Assembly: GCA_007922195.1 (NCBI GenBank)
Contig: ML682037.1
Location: 12,937,222 to 13,001,221, forward strand
Source of the DNA: Podocnemis expansa
Lineage: Eukaryota > Chordata > Testudines > Podocnemididae
Length of the DNA stretch: 64,000 nucleotides
Direction of reading: 5' to 3'
Part shown: piece after piece, positions 1 to 10,147 of the stretch
How positions within the stretch are numbered: position 1 is the stretch's first letter
Layout of the letters: each line of letters opens with the position of its first letter
The notes under the pieces: generated by a model
What the model saw: only the letters and a program-made list of their open reading frames with translations
Databases searched by the model: none
What the model was told of the DNA's origin: nothing
Position numbers and translations under genes: made by a program

Positions 1-139
1 AAGGAGGTGGAGGCCTACGAGGGGCCCCTCAACGCCGTGGTCGCCGACCTGCTCCGCCGCCTCCAGCACCTGCGGGGCGGCCACCGGCAGCTCGTGGTGC
101 CGGACCTGGCGGGGGAGCTCTACAAATTCGGCCTGGAAG
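1..139 (+). CDS. CYP27B1: CYP27B1 coding segment 1 (exon 5' part missing)
   Basis: Open in frame 1 from the first base, starting KEVEAYEG and ending LYKFGLEG at a donor GTGCCT (140). Helical region before the I-helix; one base carries over to the next exon. The exon's own acceptor is off the window. Confidence 0.9.
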
Positions 140-2926
140 GTGCCTGCCCGGGGCCGGCGGGGGGAGCCGGGGCGGGGGGAGACCCCAGACCCCTGCCCCA
201 CGGCTGCCCCGGCCCGCCGGCCTCCGCCTCACTCCGGCCTCGCTTCCTTAGGCATCTCCTCCGTCCTCTTCGAGTCCCGCATCGGCTGCCTGGAGCCCGA
301 GGTGCCACCGGAGACCGAGACCTTCATCCGCTCCATCAACCGCATGTTCAGCCTCACCCTGCTCACCATGGCCATGCCCCGGGCCCTGCACCGCCTCTTC
401 CCCAAGCCCTGGAGGCGTTTCTGCGAGGCCTGGGACTACATGTTCGCTTTCGGTAAGAGCCGCCCGTGTGGACGCTCCCGGGGATCCGGAGCGAGGGGCT
501 GGGGCGCAAAGACCCGCAGGAGAGGCGCATAGACCTGGATTGACCCGGGCCTCGGGGGCGGGATTAAAACCTGGGGGGGGGGTTTGAGGCTTTGAAATTT
601 GGTGGGTTTGGGGACCCCCCTCAGTTGGTGGGTGCTAAAGTCGGGCCGGGGGGTCTCAGCCCCCAGCCAGCTGACCCGCGTCCCTCCTCTCCCAGCCAAG
701 GGGCACATCGACAAGCGGATGGCCGAGGTGGCCGAGCAAGTCTCGAGGGGGGAGACGGTGGAGGGCAAATATCTCACCTACTACCTGGCGCTGGAGAAGC
801 TGCCCATGAAATCCATTTACGCCAACGTCACCGAGCTGCTGCTGGCCGGCGTGGACACGGTAGGGGCTGGGGGGGCCCTCCTGGGGGGTTGGATCACTGG
901 AGAAATGGGGGGCGCTGAACAGACCCCGGCACCTCGCGCCCCGCCACGGGTTAAAGCAAAGGGGGGCAAGGAGCAGGAACCACATTCAGGGACCCCCTAA
1001 TTTTAGACGGGCCGCGTCGCGGGGCCTTTCCCCTGGCCGGCTCAGGGAAGGGGCTGGGGGCTGAGGCGAGACAGGCCCCCACGCGGCTTCCTCCGACCCC
1101 TTCCCCTGGCACCCGCGGCTCCCCGGTACCCCCGGGAAAGGGCAAACACAAGGGACCTAGGGCCGCCTCAGAGGGGCCCGACCCCCGTTTCCTACTAACT
1201 CGCCCTGGCTCCCTTGTGCCCGCAGATCTCCAGCACCCTCTCCTGGAGCCTCTACGAGTTGGCGCGGCACCCGCAGGTGCAGGCGGCCTTGCACGAGGAG
1301 ATCACTAGGGTGGTGCAAGGCCGCGCCGTCCCCTCGGCCGCCGACGTGGCCCAGATGCCCCTGCTCAAGGCGGTGGTGAAGGAAGCCCTGAGGTGAGCTG
1401 GGGGGGGTCAAACCGCCTGGCCCCCACCGGAGACGGCGGGTCTGCCCGAGGGGGGGCAGGGCGCTCGGGGTCTTTGCACCCCCGCTGGGGACGCCCCTAG
1501 GAAGGTTGTCCCGAGGACTTGAATTCGGGGGGGGGTTGGGGTGCTCACTCATTTGGTCCAACGCAGTTAGTAGCTGACAACTGGGGGGATGTTGGGAAAT
1601 TTAGGGAGGTTGGGGTGCTCACTAATTTTATGACACAGTTGCTAGCTGACGACGGGGGGGGGGTGTTGGGCCATTCAAAGGGATGTGGGGGGGTGTTAAG
1701 GAAATCCCTGTCCTGGGCTCTGATTGGGTCTCCTGGGCGTTACCGTAACCCACCGAACAGTGTACAGCGCCCAGCACAGTGGGAGCCATTACCGTGATAC
1801 ACCTAATAGTCTGCAGCAGCCATAACAGCGGGGCCCTGGTCCAAGCAGGGCTCTTGGGGACTACCGTAATAGACCTAATCAATTATGCGCAGCACCCAGC
1901 CAATGGAGTCCTGGCCCACTGTTCTCTCCAGGACTTGAAATTGCAGGGGGGGAGGTTGTAGGGGGAGCTCACTACTTTGGTCAAACGCTGTTACTGGCTG
2001 ACAACCGGGGGGTGTTAGGGAAATTGGGGGGGGTGTTATCGAAATCTCGGCCCCTGCTGCAGCCAGAGGCTGGATGGTGGCTCCCGGGCTCACCCTCGGG
2101 CCGTGTCCCCCCCTCTCCCGCAGGTTGTACCCGGTGATCCCCGGCAACGCCCGCGTGATCTCGGACCGAGACATCCAGGTGGGGGAGTATCTCATCCCCA
2201 GGCAGGTAAGCGGCGGGAGGGCCGGGGGGCGGCAGGGGGGTAATCCGGGGGGGTCTCCGCCGGGTCCCCGCCTCACCCCGCTTCTCTCTCTGCCCCCCGC
2301 AGACCCTCATCACCCTCTGCCACTTCGCCACCTCCCGGGACCCCCGCTTCTTCCCGGAGCCGGACTCCTTCCAGCCCGAGCGCTGGCTGCGGAGAGACGC
2401 CGGGCATCGCCCCTTCGCCTCCGTCCCCTTCGGCGTCAGCAAACGCAGCTGCATCGGCCGCCGCATCGCCGAGCTGGAGGTTCACCTGGCCCTGGCCCGG
2501 GTGAGAGCCGGCCCCGAGCGCCGCGGGCCAAAAGGGGGGTCCCGGGACGGGGAGGGGGCGGCCCACGAGCTGCTAGACTGTCCCCCCTGCCCCCGCAGCT
2601 TCCCCAGGGCTTGAAGTTAGGGGGCATGTAGGGGGTGCTGACTAATTTGGTCTAACGCTGTTACTAGATGATACCTGGGGGGCTGGGAAATTCGGGGGGT
2701 GCTTAGGGAAATCCCTGCCCTCCCCCGCACGGGTACCAGACCCAGAGCTCCCTCTGCCCCCCAGCCGTGGTACCACCGTCGCTAACCCGTCTCCTTCCTC
2801 CCGCAGATCCTGATGCATTTCGAAGTGAAGCCGGATCCGAGCCCGGTGGGGGGCCCCGTCCGGCCCATGACCCGCACCCTCCTGGTCCCCGACAGGCCCA
2901 TCAACCTGCAGTTCCTGAGCCGCTGA
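1..2926 (+). CDS. CYP27B1: 25-hydroxyvitamin D3 1-alpha-hydroxylase (partial, 5' end off window)
   Basis: Mitochondrial class I cytochrome P450 that converts 25-hydroxyvitamin D3 to the active 1,25-dihydroxy hormone using electrons from adrenodoxin. Seven coding segments join in one frame: 1-139, 252-452, 696-859, 1226-1392, 2124-2205, 2303-2500, 2807-2926, every intron GT-AG. They give 356 residues plus stop, against about 508 for the human enzyme, so roughly the first 150 residues are off the left edge; the pieces probably match exons 3-9 of the nine mammalian exons. P450 landmarks appear in order: I-helix AGVDT, K-helix EALR (ExxR), FQPERW, then the haem-cysteine loop [13 protein letters not shown] and C-terminus INLQFLSR. 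Close agreement with remembered CYP27B1 ([23 protein letters not shown]) separates it from CYP27A1 and CYP24A1. Odd point: the haem loop has Ser where the FxxGxRxCxG motif has Gly. The downstream convergent MARCHF9 exon matches the human neighbourhood. Confidence 0.95.
252..452 (+). CDS. CYP27B1: CYP27B1 coding segment 2
   Basis: Acceptor CTTAG, donor GTAAG. Encodes [13 protein letters not shown]...WDYMFAF, the mitochondrial-P450 stretch with the conserved SRIGCL motif. Confidence 0.93.
696..859 (+). CDS. CYP27B1: CYP27B1 coding segment 3 (I-helix start)
   Basis: Acceptor CCCAG, donor GTAGGG. Ends in [11 protein letters not shown], the oxygen-activating I-helix; the codon phase is zero at the junction. 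Confidence 0.95.
1226..1392 (+). CDS. CYP27B1: CYP27B1 coding segment 4 (I- to K-helix)
   Basis: Acceptor CGCAG, donor GTGAG. Begins [16 protein letters not shown] and ends KAVVKEALR, containing the invariant Glu-x-x-Arg of the K helix. Confidence 0.95.
1514..1712 (+). repeat. Intronic module of CYP27B1, copies A and B
   Basis: Two adjacent copies of a G-rich module of about 95-105 bp. Each has GGGGTGCTCACT, an AATTTGGTCCAACGC-like segment, a TAGCTGACAAC-like segment and GTTGGGAAAT. Further copies lie at 1931-2055 and 2606-2720. It is non-coding. Confidence 0.65.
1700..1925 (-). repeat. MIR-related (CORE-SINE-like) copies in CYP27B1 intron
   Basis: Contains TGTACAGCGCCCAGCACAGT and three partial repeats around TACCGTAATAGACCTAAT, resembling the reverse complement of the common MIR-type segment CTAGGCGCTGTACA. 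Assignment is by memory of the consensus. Confidence 0.45.
1931..2055 (+). repeat. Intronic module of CYP27B1, copy C
   Basis: Third copy in the same intron as A and B, starting GGACTTGAAATTG and containing GGTCAAACGCTGTTAC and GTTAGGGAAATT. It sits just upstream of coding segment 5. Confidence 0.65.
2124..2205 (+). CDS. CYP27B1: CYP27B1 coding segment 5
   Basis: Acceptor CGCAG, donor GTAAG. Encodes [11 protein letters not shown]...YLIPRQ, the beta-sheet strand that lines the substrate pocket in P450s. Confidence 0.95.
2303..2500 (+). CDS. CYP27B1: CYP27B1 coding segment 6 (haem loop)
   Basis: Acceptor CGCAG, donor GTGAG. Contains FQPERW and the haem-ligand loop [10 protein letters not shown]; Cys is the axial thiolate. 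The fourth position of the loop motif is AGC (Ser) rather than a Gly codon. Confidence 0.95.
2606..2720 (+). repeat. Intronic module of CYP27B1, copy D
   Basis: Fourth copy, in the last intron, starting AGGGCTTGAAG and containing GGTCTAACGCTGTTAC. It follows an acceptor-like CCCCCGCAG (ending 2599) that is not the one needed for the reading frame. Confidence 0.65.
2807..2926 (+). CDS. CYP27B1: CYP27B1 terminal coding segment
   Basis: Acceptor CGCAG. Encodes [11 protein letters not shown]...INLQFLSR followed by TGA at 2924-2926. The C-terminus matches remembered CYP27B1 (INLQFLDR in human). Confidence 0.95.
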   Translation: MLMHFEVKPDPSPVGGPVRPMTRTLLVPDRPINLQFLSR

Positions 2927-3242
2927 CACGGGCCCAGACGCAGCCTCCGGGCTTGGGGGGCTCCCGGGCCACCCCGGGGCGACGGACCCCCGGCTGGGAA
3001 GGGCGGTGTGACCCCGCGGGGCGGGGAGAGACCCTGCCCCACACCCCGGGCCAGCGCACCCCCCGGCTGAGCCCCACCGGCCGCGTCCCGGGGGGCCACC
3101 CCCCCCAGCGGGGCCAGCCTGGAACTGGAGTGGCCGGGGGGGCTTCCAGCGCTGCCCCTATTTATACTGAATGTCTCCTCTAACTTATTCGTGTCTGTTC
3201 CTGGTGCTTGGCTATTTATCGGGTATTGATTGTTCCCTGGAG

Positions 3243-3248
3243 AATAAA
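3243..3248 (+). terminator. Polyadenylation signal of CYP27B1
   Basis: AATAAA 317 bases after the stop codon, followed within 15 bases by an A-run and then a GT-rich stretch. This makes the 3' UTR about 2927-3262. Confidence 0.75.
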
Positions 3249-3262
3249 AGTGACTTTAAAAA

Positions 3263-3422
3263 AAAGGCTCGGACGTTTGTGGGTTGGGGGGGTGAAGGGG
3301 TGGGGGGGATATCAGGCCAAACCCCCTGCCCTCTGCACCTGGGAGCCCTCAAATTGCCAAGAGCCTAGGGGGCCCAGCGCAAGGGCTTGTCTTGTTGGTG
3401 AGAGGGGAAACTGAGGCACAGA

Positions 3423-3457
<35 letters not shown>

Positions 3458-3761
3458 TGAGTGAGGGGGAGGCAGTTTGTTTCCGATTTGCCCCCACCCT
3501 CCCCCTCGTAGCGTGACGGCTTTCCGGGGTGATTAATTGCCCTCATTTGCTCCCCGCCTCATTATGAAGGCTGGCCCCGGCTTAGCGCTGTGTAGTTCGG
3601 GCTGTGTCCGCCTAGTTCAGAGAACGGGGAGGCGCGGGGGGGCTATGGCGGCGGGGGAAATAAACGGCCCCTGGCATGTCCTTCCGGGTCGCATTACTAA
3701 GTCGCATTTACTTCGAAACACTCGGACTAGCATTAACGCAAAATACTGATGTCGAACTAAG
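3263..3761. other. CYP27B1 3' flank with (GT)n microsatellite
   Basis: No gene seen. Contains an uninterrupted GT run of about 30 bases at 3425-3454 followed by GAGT units. Confidence 0.6.
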
Positions 3762-4516
3762 GCTCTATCTACACGCACCGTTTTATTTTATTTATTTTTA
3801 AATTTGAACTAAATCGTTTCGAAAGCCTGATTTCAAAATGCATTATTTCGAAACGACTTGTTTCGAATCACGTTATTTCGAATCACGTCATTTCGAAACA
3901 AGTTATTTCGAAATAAGGATTTCAAAAAAAATTTTTCGAAGTCCTTATTTCGAAATGACTTGTTTCGAAATAACGTGTTTCGAAATTAATTGTTTAGAAA
4001 CAATTTATTTAGAAAAAAGGATTTCGGAATTTTTTTTTTTTTTGAAATCCTTGTTTCGAAATAACTTGTTTCGAAATGACTTGTTTCGAAACAAGTCGTT
4101 TCGAATCACGTTGTTTCGAAACAAGTAATTTAGAAAAAAAAATGTTTGAAATCACTTATGTTCACATGGAAAACACGCCGAAGCTGAAATGAGCTGCTCC
4201 GAACTAACTCGTACCTTTAAGAATTTAGCGCATGGGCTCGAGTTCCAAATAAGTTCGAGCTTATTATTTTGCCTTCATTACCTCGAACTAGCGGACTTCG
4301 AAATAATGACTCCGACTTTATTTCGAAATTTATGTAGGCCTACTTCCAGTCCTAGTTTGACTTATGTACTTCGAAATAAACGCGTTCGATCGAGGGGTAG
4401 TTTGAAACAATGGCTCCGATCTTCTGTCAAACTAGGGAGCGTGTGTGGGACTTCTATTTTGGCTTATTAGCTTGGCAATAATGCTATTTCGGAAGCCCTT
4501 GGAGCGTGTAGACAGC
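3762..4516. mobile_element. TTTCGAA-rich inverted-repeat element
   Basis: About 755 bp bounded by imperfect inverted repeats: GCTCTATCTACACGCACC at 3762-3779 and GGAGCGTGTAGACAGC at 4501-4516. The interior 3838-4135 is a degenerate tandem array with a 15-bp period, each unit built on the palindrome TTCGAA (about eighteen occurrences in the element). No transposase frame is present, so this looks like a non-autonomous DNA-transposon derivative. The family is not identified. Confidence 0.55.
3838..4135. repeat. 15-bp TTTCGAA tandem satellite
   Basis: Successive units such as TTTCGAAACGACTTG and TTTCGAATCACGTTA are spaced exactly 15 bases over the first five copies, then drift. Because 15 is a multiple of three and the core is palindromic, both strands stay open here by chance. 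Confidence 0.75.
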
Positions 4517-6390
4517 TGGTGAGGGGACCCCCCCCCCCGGGGTGTTTCCAGCGGAGCGGGGGTGGGGGCAGACCCCGGGGGCGGACTGGGGCCAGCTGGG
4601 ACCCGGCCGGACCCCGAGCAGCGCCGGGCGAAGGTCGGTCTCCGGCCCCAGGGGGTCGCGGGGGCTCCTCAGGTGGCCGCCAGCGGAGCCTTGGGGGCTG
4701 CGATGCGGCCGGCGACTAAACCCCGCTGCGGCCCCGGCGGGCTGGGAATTGCCGCCAACCGTGTGGGGGGGGGGGTGCGGGCCCTTTGGGGGCGGCTACA
4801 AGCCCCACTGGCCCCCCCCCGCGTTTGCTGCCTTTTGGCCCTGCGGTTTGCACCCCCCCCCCCCCGACGGGCAAGGGGGCGTCTCCCGACCCACCCCCGG
4901 GCCACGAGCAAAAGTCGGGTCTGGAGCATTTCCCTCGGCTCAGGATTTTCGGGACAAGCCACCCGCATCCCCCCCGCCCGGGGCCAGGCTCCAGCCGCTC
5001 AGGGGCTCCGAGAGGCGCCGATCACCGTCGACAAACGGGGGGGGGTAGATCCGCCCCCCCATCTACCGCCCCCTGCCCTTATTGACGGACTCCAGGAGCC
5101 CGAGGCTGGCAGAGAAACCCCGAAAACGGCCGGAGATGGCAACAAGGGGGGCGCAAGGCTCCCCCTCGTCCTAACCCCCCCACGCCCCCTAAGGCCTGGC
5201 TCTCCCCCCGCGCACTTGGCTCTGCGGGTGCCCCTACACCCCCCCCGCAGTGCCACGGCCCCCCCCCCCGGGTACCAGCGCTTTGCCCCCCCCCCACAGC
5301 TGGTCGGGCCCCTGGGAGGTTTCAGAGGCCCCTGCCCCGGCAGCGAGGGGGTTAGCTGCCCCGGTCCCTGCACGGTGCCCCCCCCCCCCCCCGGTAAAAC
5401 ACCCACCGACTTGCCTTGTGGCCGTCCCGCGTCCTGCCCTGCCGGGGTGGGGGGGCCTGCCGCAACCCTGGGCTCCGGGCCCCTCTGCCGCCAGCCCGGC
5501 GGGGCAGCTGCCGCCGGCCTTGGCTCCCCCCGGGGCCTAGAGGGCCCCCCGGAGCCCCCAGGCGGCAGCCGGGACCCCCCAGCGGGTTGCAGGAGGGACC
5601 CCAGCGTCCGGGCCGGGGAGGATGCAGCGCCGAGCACACACGGGCCCCCCCCCCGCTGGACGCCTTGGTGCTGCAGCCTCCGGTGCAAGTGGGGAACCTG
5701 CCTGTCGCCCCCCACCGCCTCCCGCCCCGGGAACGAGGGGGCCAATGGGCAGGACGCTTCCCGCACGAGTCCCCGCCCACTGGCTTAATCCCGCCTCCCG
5801 TAGGGGCACAGGGTGGGGGGGGGCAGGCTGCCCCGGTTTGGGGTGGGTGTGTCTAGCTCCGGGGCAGCATCTCCGGGACCCTCCCCCAGTGCAAAGGCTT
5901 CTGGGTAACAGTGCACAGAGGGGCCGGGGTAGCCAGGGGCCTGAGCACCACCGGGGGGGCTCACTAACTGGGCCCACTGGCAGGGTCTGGCCTGTGGGGC
6001 TCAGGGTAACGCACCCCTACCGCCAGCTTGGGCCCTGCAGGGTGGAGGGGTGCAGAGCCGAGCAACCCGCTCTGCCCGTAAGGGCTGACGCCCCGTCCTG
6101 AGAGTCTGGGCAGGGCACCCTGGTGTGCAGAGCCAGAATAAAGCAGTGAGATGACAAACACCTAAGGGTGGGGCCCAACCCCTCCACCCATGGTGCTCCT
6201 CAGGGCCAGGGCCCGCTGCCCCCACCCCATACGCAGCAAACCTCAAGGGTCAAGGACCCTTTCAATAGGACTTGGCTGAAATCAGCATAGGAGGGGCTGG
6301 AGTGGAGAAAAAGTCTCACCGATGGCCACTGGATGGTTTTGCAGCTTCAGCATATCTGCCCTGGTGGGACAGGAGTGTCAGTGGGGCAAC
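4517..6390. other. GC-rich intergenic block, no gene recognised
   Basis: Very GC- and CpG-rich with long C runs (4852-4865 and 5378-5393). It contains long open frames on several strands but no codon pattern, domain or splice structure that I recognise. It could be a CpG island for an unannotated transcript. An AATAAA lies near 6133. Confidence 0.45.
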
Positions 6391-6407
6391 AGTAACCAAG
6401 GGACACG

Positions 6408-6441
6408 TCTATTTCAAAACAACCACTGTTGTTTCGAAATA
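6408..6441. repeat. Small TTTCGAA foldback
   Basis: TATTTC(A)AAACAAC faces GTTGTTTCGAAATA across a 4-6 base loop, 13 of 14 positions complementary. It resembles a remnant of the 3762-4516 element. Confidence 0.45.
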
Positions 6442-6909
6442 AGAAGTGTGTGTGAACATATCCAATGGAGCTTGGTTCAGCATGCTCCGTGGTTAGCACC
6501 AGCCTGGCATGGGGAGCGAGCTCCAGCCCCGGTGTCTCCTGCATACCCATTGATGGTATCGCTGTGTTTATTTGCTGGTCAGAAGGTGCATGGGTAAAAA
6601 CCATAGCTCCCATCACAGACAGACCTAAGGATAGGCAGGGGAGTCTACAGAACAGCCCGCTCTAATCACACCTCATGGCCAGCCTGGGGTCTCCTGCACA
6701 GCCCAGCCCTGGCACCAGACACGTGTGGGAATTGCATGTGATTCCTCTGGACACGAAAAGCAGCCAGGGCAGGAGAAATGGGGAAGTGCGGGCATGATAA
6801 CACCAGGCGCACTGCTGCAGTTTCCCTTCTTGCCTCTTTAAAGTCTCCACCACAAGGGAGCTGTGGTCCAGTATTATTCTACCCAGGGCCAGTTATCAGC
6901 CCAAGTAGC

Positions 6910-7165
6910 TAGAGCCCTGAATGGATACAAATAAGTGGATCCATATCTGACCCGCATCTGCAAGAAATGGCCTGCAGATATCCATGTTGCATCTGCGGAT
7001 GCAGATATAATGCAAATGTGGATATATTTGCAGGGCTCTAGCTCTGCAGATAAAAATATGTGGATCCGTATCTGATCACCATCCGCAAGAAATGGTCTGC
7101 AGATATCCATGTTGTATCCGCGGATGTGGATATAAGGCAGAAATCAGTGGATTTGCAGGGCTCTA
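6910..7165. mobile_element. Tandem pair of small inverted-terminal elements (hAT-like)
   Basis: TAGAGCCCTG at 6910-6919 is the exact reverse complement of CAGGGCTCTA at 7031-7040 and 7156-7165. Between them lie two head-to-tail copies of about 125 bp rich in GGATAT and ATCTGCGGAT. The CAGGG-type end suggests a non-autonomous hAT derivative. No clear target-site duplication was found. Confidence 0.5.
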
Positions 7166-7170
7166 CATAT

Positions 7171-9430
7171 AGCTCTTCTAGCCCCAAACACCAGCCATGT
7201 ATCCCACACACAGCGCAATGTCTCAAGAGCTAGTCCAACAGCAAACCCCAGCTCTGGCATTTTTTGGCCGACTAGCCATCACAAACCTTCCACCTGGAGG
7301 CCTTCCCATGAAGGCATTGCTTGGGTCAGCAGACAAGCCCTTCAGCTAGTCCCTTAGCCCTCAGGCGAACCCCAACAACTCCCTCCAGAGTCCCCCCTTC
7401 CAGCACAGCTGTCTGCCTCACCCTAGGGCCAGCACCTCAGCCCTGCCTCTGCTCTGTTTGGAGACTGGCCATCAGCAAAGCAATTGTCTCAGCAGGGAGA
7501 TGGCACAGGATGCACAGGTGCTGGCACAATGGGAGCATGCAGCAGACCAGGCAAAGAGAGGGAATCTGGGCACAGGTAGGCAGAGGGAAAGGGGAAAGGG
7601 CACAGAGCAGAGGATAGGTAGGGTTGGAAAGCAGATGGCAGCGGTTGCAGACCCAAGTCGGGGGCAGCTCAGCACCCTGAGCATGCAGAGACGCCAGGCC
7701 TAGAGCCATGAAGCGCAGGCACCAAACGCAGGCATTTGCCCTGAGGCTGAGCCCGTGAACCAGCTCATTTAGTGCCATCATTGATTCTCCACTGGCTGAG
7801 CTCTGCTCCCAGCACTCCCAGACCAGCACCCCGTGCAGGCTGGTGTCCCTGAGGCATGAATGAAACCTCGATGAGTCACCTCCTGTCTCCTGCACCACAC
7901 AGAAGCCAGAGCAGAGGGGAGGCTGGGTGAGAAAGCTGCAAGCAGAGCTGAGAGGAGATGGAAACAATGAAAGGCCACGGCTATTGCTTTCCAGGAGTCC
8001 ATGGCATGAGGGGATCCAAGGAAAAACACTGCCACAGGGGGGGCAGGGGTGTCCAAGTGTAGTACAAGCACTCCCCCAAGGACTGACAGAGCCTGCTGGA
8101 TGGCAAGGGATTTGGATGGGGAGAGCCTATGGCCTGGGACAAGAGAGAGAGGGATACCCAGGCCAAACTCCCAGTGCAGAGGTGGGAAAGGCGCATGAGA
8201 GCAACAACCACTCATCTGTGGGCCCCTGCAGTAGCATCGGAGTCCTGGACGGGTGGGTTTTGCTGGCATCCATTTACCTTCCTCTGTTCTGGCTGCAGCC
8301 CCCATCCCAGCAACAAAACATTGCTGCCGTCTAAAGAGATGCTCCACCGAAGCTCTGCCCTGCCCTAGGGAGGTGGCACTTTGCCCATGGAGGTGCCACG
8401 TGGCATGGATCCCTTTGCACATTGCTCAGTGCTTACGACACACTGCCAGCATCCAAGTGGCCTTGCTCTGACAGTCAATCCAGCTGTGAAAGTTTCCCAG
8501 GGCACTCACAAAATGCCCAGCCCTTTCTGAGAAAGCTCAAGGTCATGGGAAGGGACTGGGCCACAGCTGTGGTGAGAGGAGGAGAACCCAGATCTCCTCC
8601 AGATCCCTCAGCTCCACCATCTTCACTGACACAGGCCAGGCCGTGGTCCTGATGTCTCACATCATGTCACGCTGGGTGATGCTGTGAGGGCGTCCAGCAC
8701 ATCCTACCCACGGCGAGCTGTTCCAGCAGCCATTCACTGTCCCTGTGCAGAATGATCCTCCTCTTTCCAGTTGGGTGTTGGCAGACTTGGTCTTTCAAGC
8801 TTCAAATATTGGCAAGGGTGGTGCTTACCAGCCAGGGGCAGGCCACAAGCTCAGACCCAAGGGCCTCAGTTCTTTCCTTTGCAGCATGTGGGGTTGACCA
8901 TGTTGGAGCAGGCTTTTGGCCTGGTAGATATGTTGACCTGCCACCCCTCTGTCTGGGCTCCAACACAATCCAAGTGCTTCACCGCAGCCAGTGGCTGACT
9001 GTGGTCCCCCCAGCATTGTCACAGATCCACCGCTTCCCTGGCTGGCCAGACCCCTTCGACTCATCCACTTTGTGCTCCAGTCTGAAGTGTCTGGCTTCAA
9101 CTTCCAGACACTGGCCTGGATTAGGATTTTGGCTCTTGGATCCAAGCAGTTGCCAGGAAAGACATGGCTGAGATGGTTTGCAGCTGGGCCATGGTGCAGA
9201 GGTCAGGCAGCAGCCACAGAGGTGCAGGCTGCATGTGGCTCCAGGAATGTGACCACAACCCCGCTCCTCTCCTGCTGGCTCCTCACGTGGTGCTGTGGCT
9301 GGGATCCTCTGTGCTTATGGACCAGCAGAAAGGGACTGTATCAACTCAATTGCATTGCTGAAGCACATCCCTCCTCTCGTCCAGTCCCCCATGGGCTAAG
9401 CCAGAGCTCAGAGACTGGCCTGTTAAAATA
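7171..9430. other. Intergenic, nothing recognised
   Basis: No exon, RNA gene or confident repeat seen. Open frames of up to about 200 codons occur on both strands without family resemblance. Confidence 0.5.
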
Positions 9431-9636
9431 TGTCCACACTGTAATTAACCCCCTGCCCCAGCTGACTGGGTTTGCATGGCTCAGGCTAAGGGGTTGCTTA
9501 ATTGCCATGTAGATGGCAGGGTTCAGTCTGGAGAATGGTCTCTAGGATGCTAGGTGGGGGGAGTGTCCCAAAAAGTCTACATGGCAGTTCAACAGCCTTT
9601 TAAGCAGAGGCCGGCTTTTTAATTGCAGTGTAGACA
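9431..9636. mobile_element. 206-bp MITE-like element
   Basis: Terminal inverted repeats of 18 bases, TGTCCACACTGTAATTAA at 9431-9448 and its near reverse complement at 9619-9636 (16 of 18 match). There is no coding capacity. Confidence 0.55.
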
Positions 9637-9895
9637 CACTCTTCTCAGCTCCCAATGGGCTCTGGTGCTTTTCAGGACCAAGGACAGAGCTATTGCAGTG
9701 TGCCTGGGGCCTAGGGCAGGAGCCTTTTGATCCGAATTCCCTTTCTCCAAATATCCCAGGGACCCGAAACCAGACTGTGTCCTCCTTGTAGCTTTCTATT
9801 GGTTAATTTCTCCCAAAAATGTCTCGATTAGCCTGTCAGTGTTAGTCAACTTTCAGAGCTCTCAGGCTGTGAGGAAAAGTCGCCACGTTCAAGTG

Positions 9896-10015
9896 TCTGA
9901 CAAAGTGGGATTTTCTCTCATGAAAACTCTTGTGATAAATAAATTTGTTAGTCTTTAAAAATGCCACAAGATTCCTTGTTTGTTTTGCTGGATGAGGCTA
10001 ACACAGCCTTTGGAT
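9896..10015 (+). repeat. Half copy of foldback SINE/MITE-like family
   Basis: Contains TCTGACAAAGTGGGATTTTC, GTTAGTCTTTAAAAATGCCA and GAGGCTAACACAGCC, as in the copies at 11640, 15738, 26135, 41756 and 51404. Only one arm is present. Confidence 0.6.
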
Positions 10016-10147
10016 CTTGGTTTAACAGTGCATTTTTTGCCTTTTGTTCCCCATATTTGTACAGCGGAGAAAGGACAGCGCCTAAGAAGTCTTTCCTGTA
10101 TCCAAATGGACAGTTCTCCAAAAATTTGGGCTGTCCCCCAGGCCACA

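Noticed and set aside
1..2926. CYP27A1, CYP27C1 or CYP24A1 as alternative identity
   Set aside because: The residues around the I-helix, K-helix and C-terminus fit CYP27B1 best and the convergent MARCHF9 neighbour agrees.
3838..4128. Open frame with FE(T/S)xx pentapeptide-like repeats
   Set aside because: It arises because the 15-bp satellite unit is a multiple of three; the repeat core is palindromic and the frame is open on both strands. Not a pentapeptide-repeat protein.
4562..5788. 408-codon open frame on plus
   Set aside because: Pro/Gly/Arg-rich composition from GC-rich DNA, overlapping equally long frames on minus; no domain, splice or start context support.
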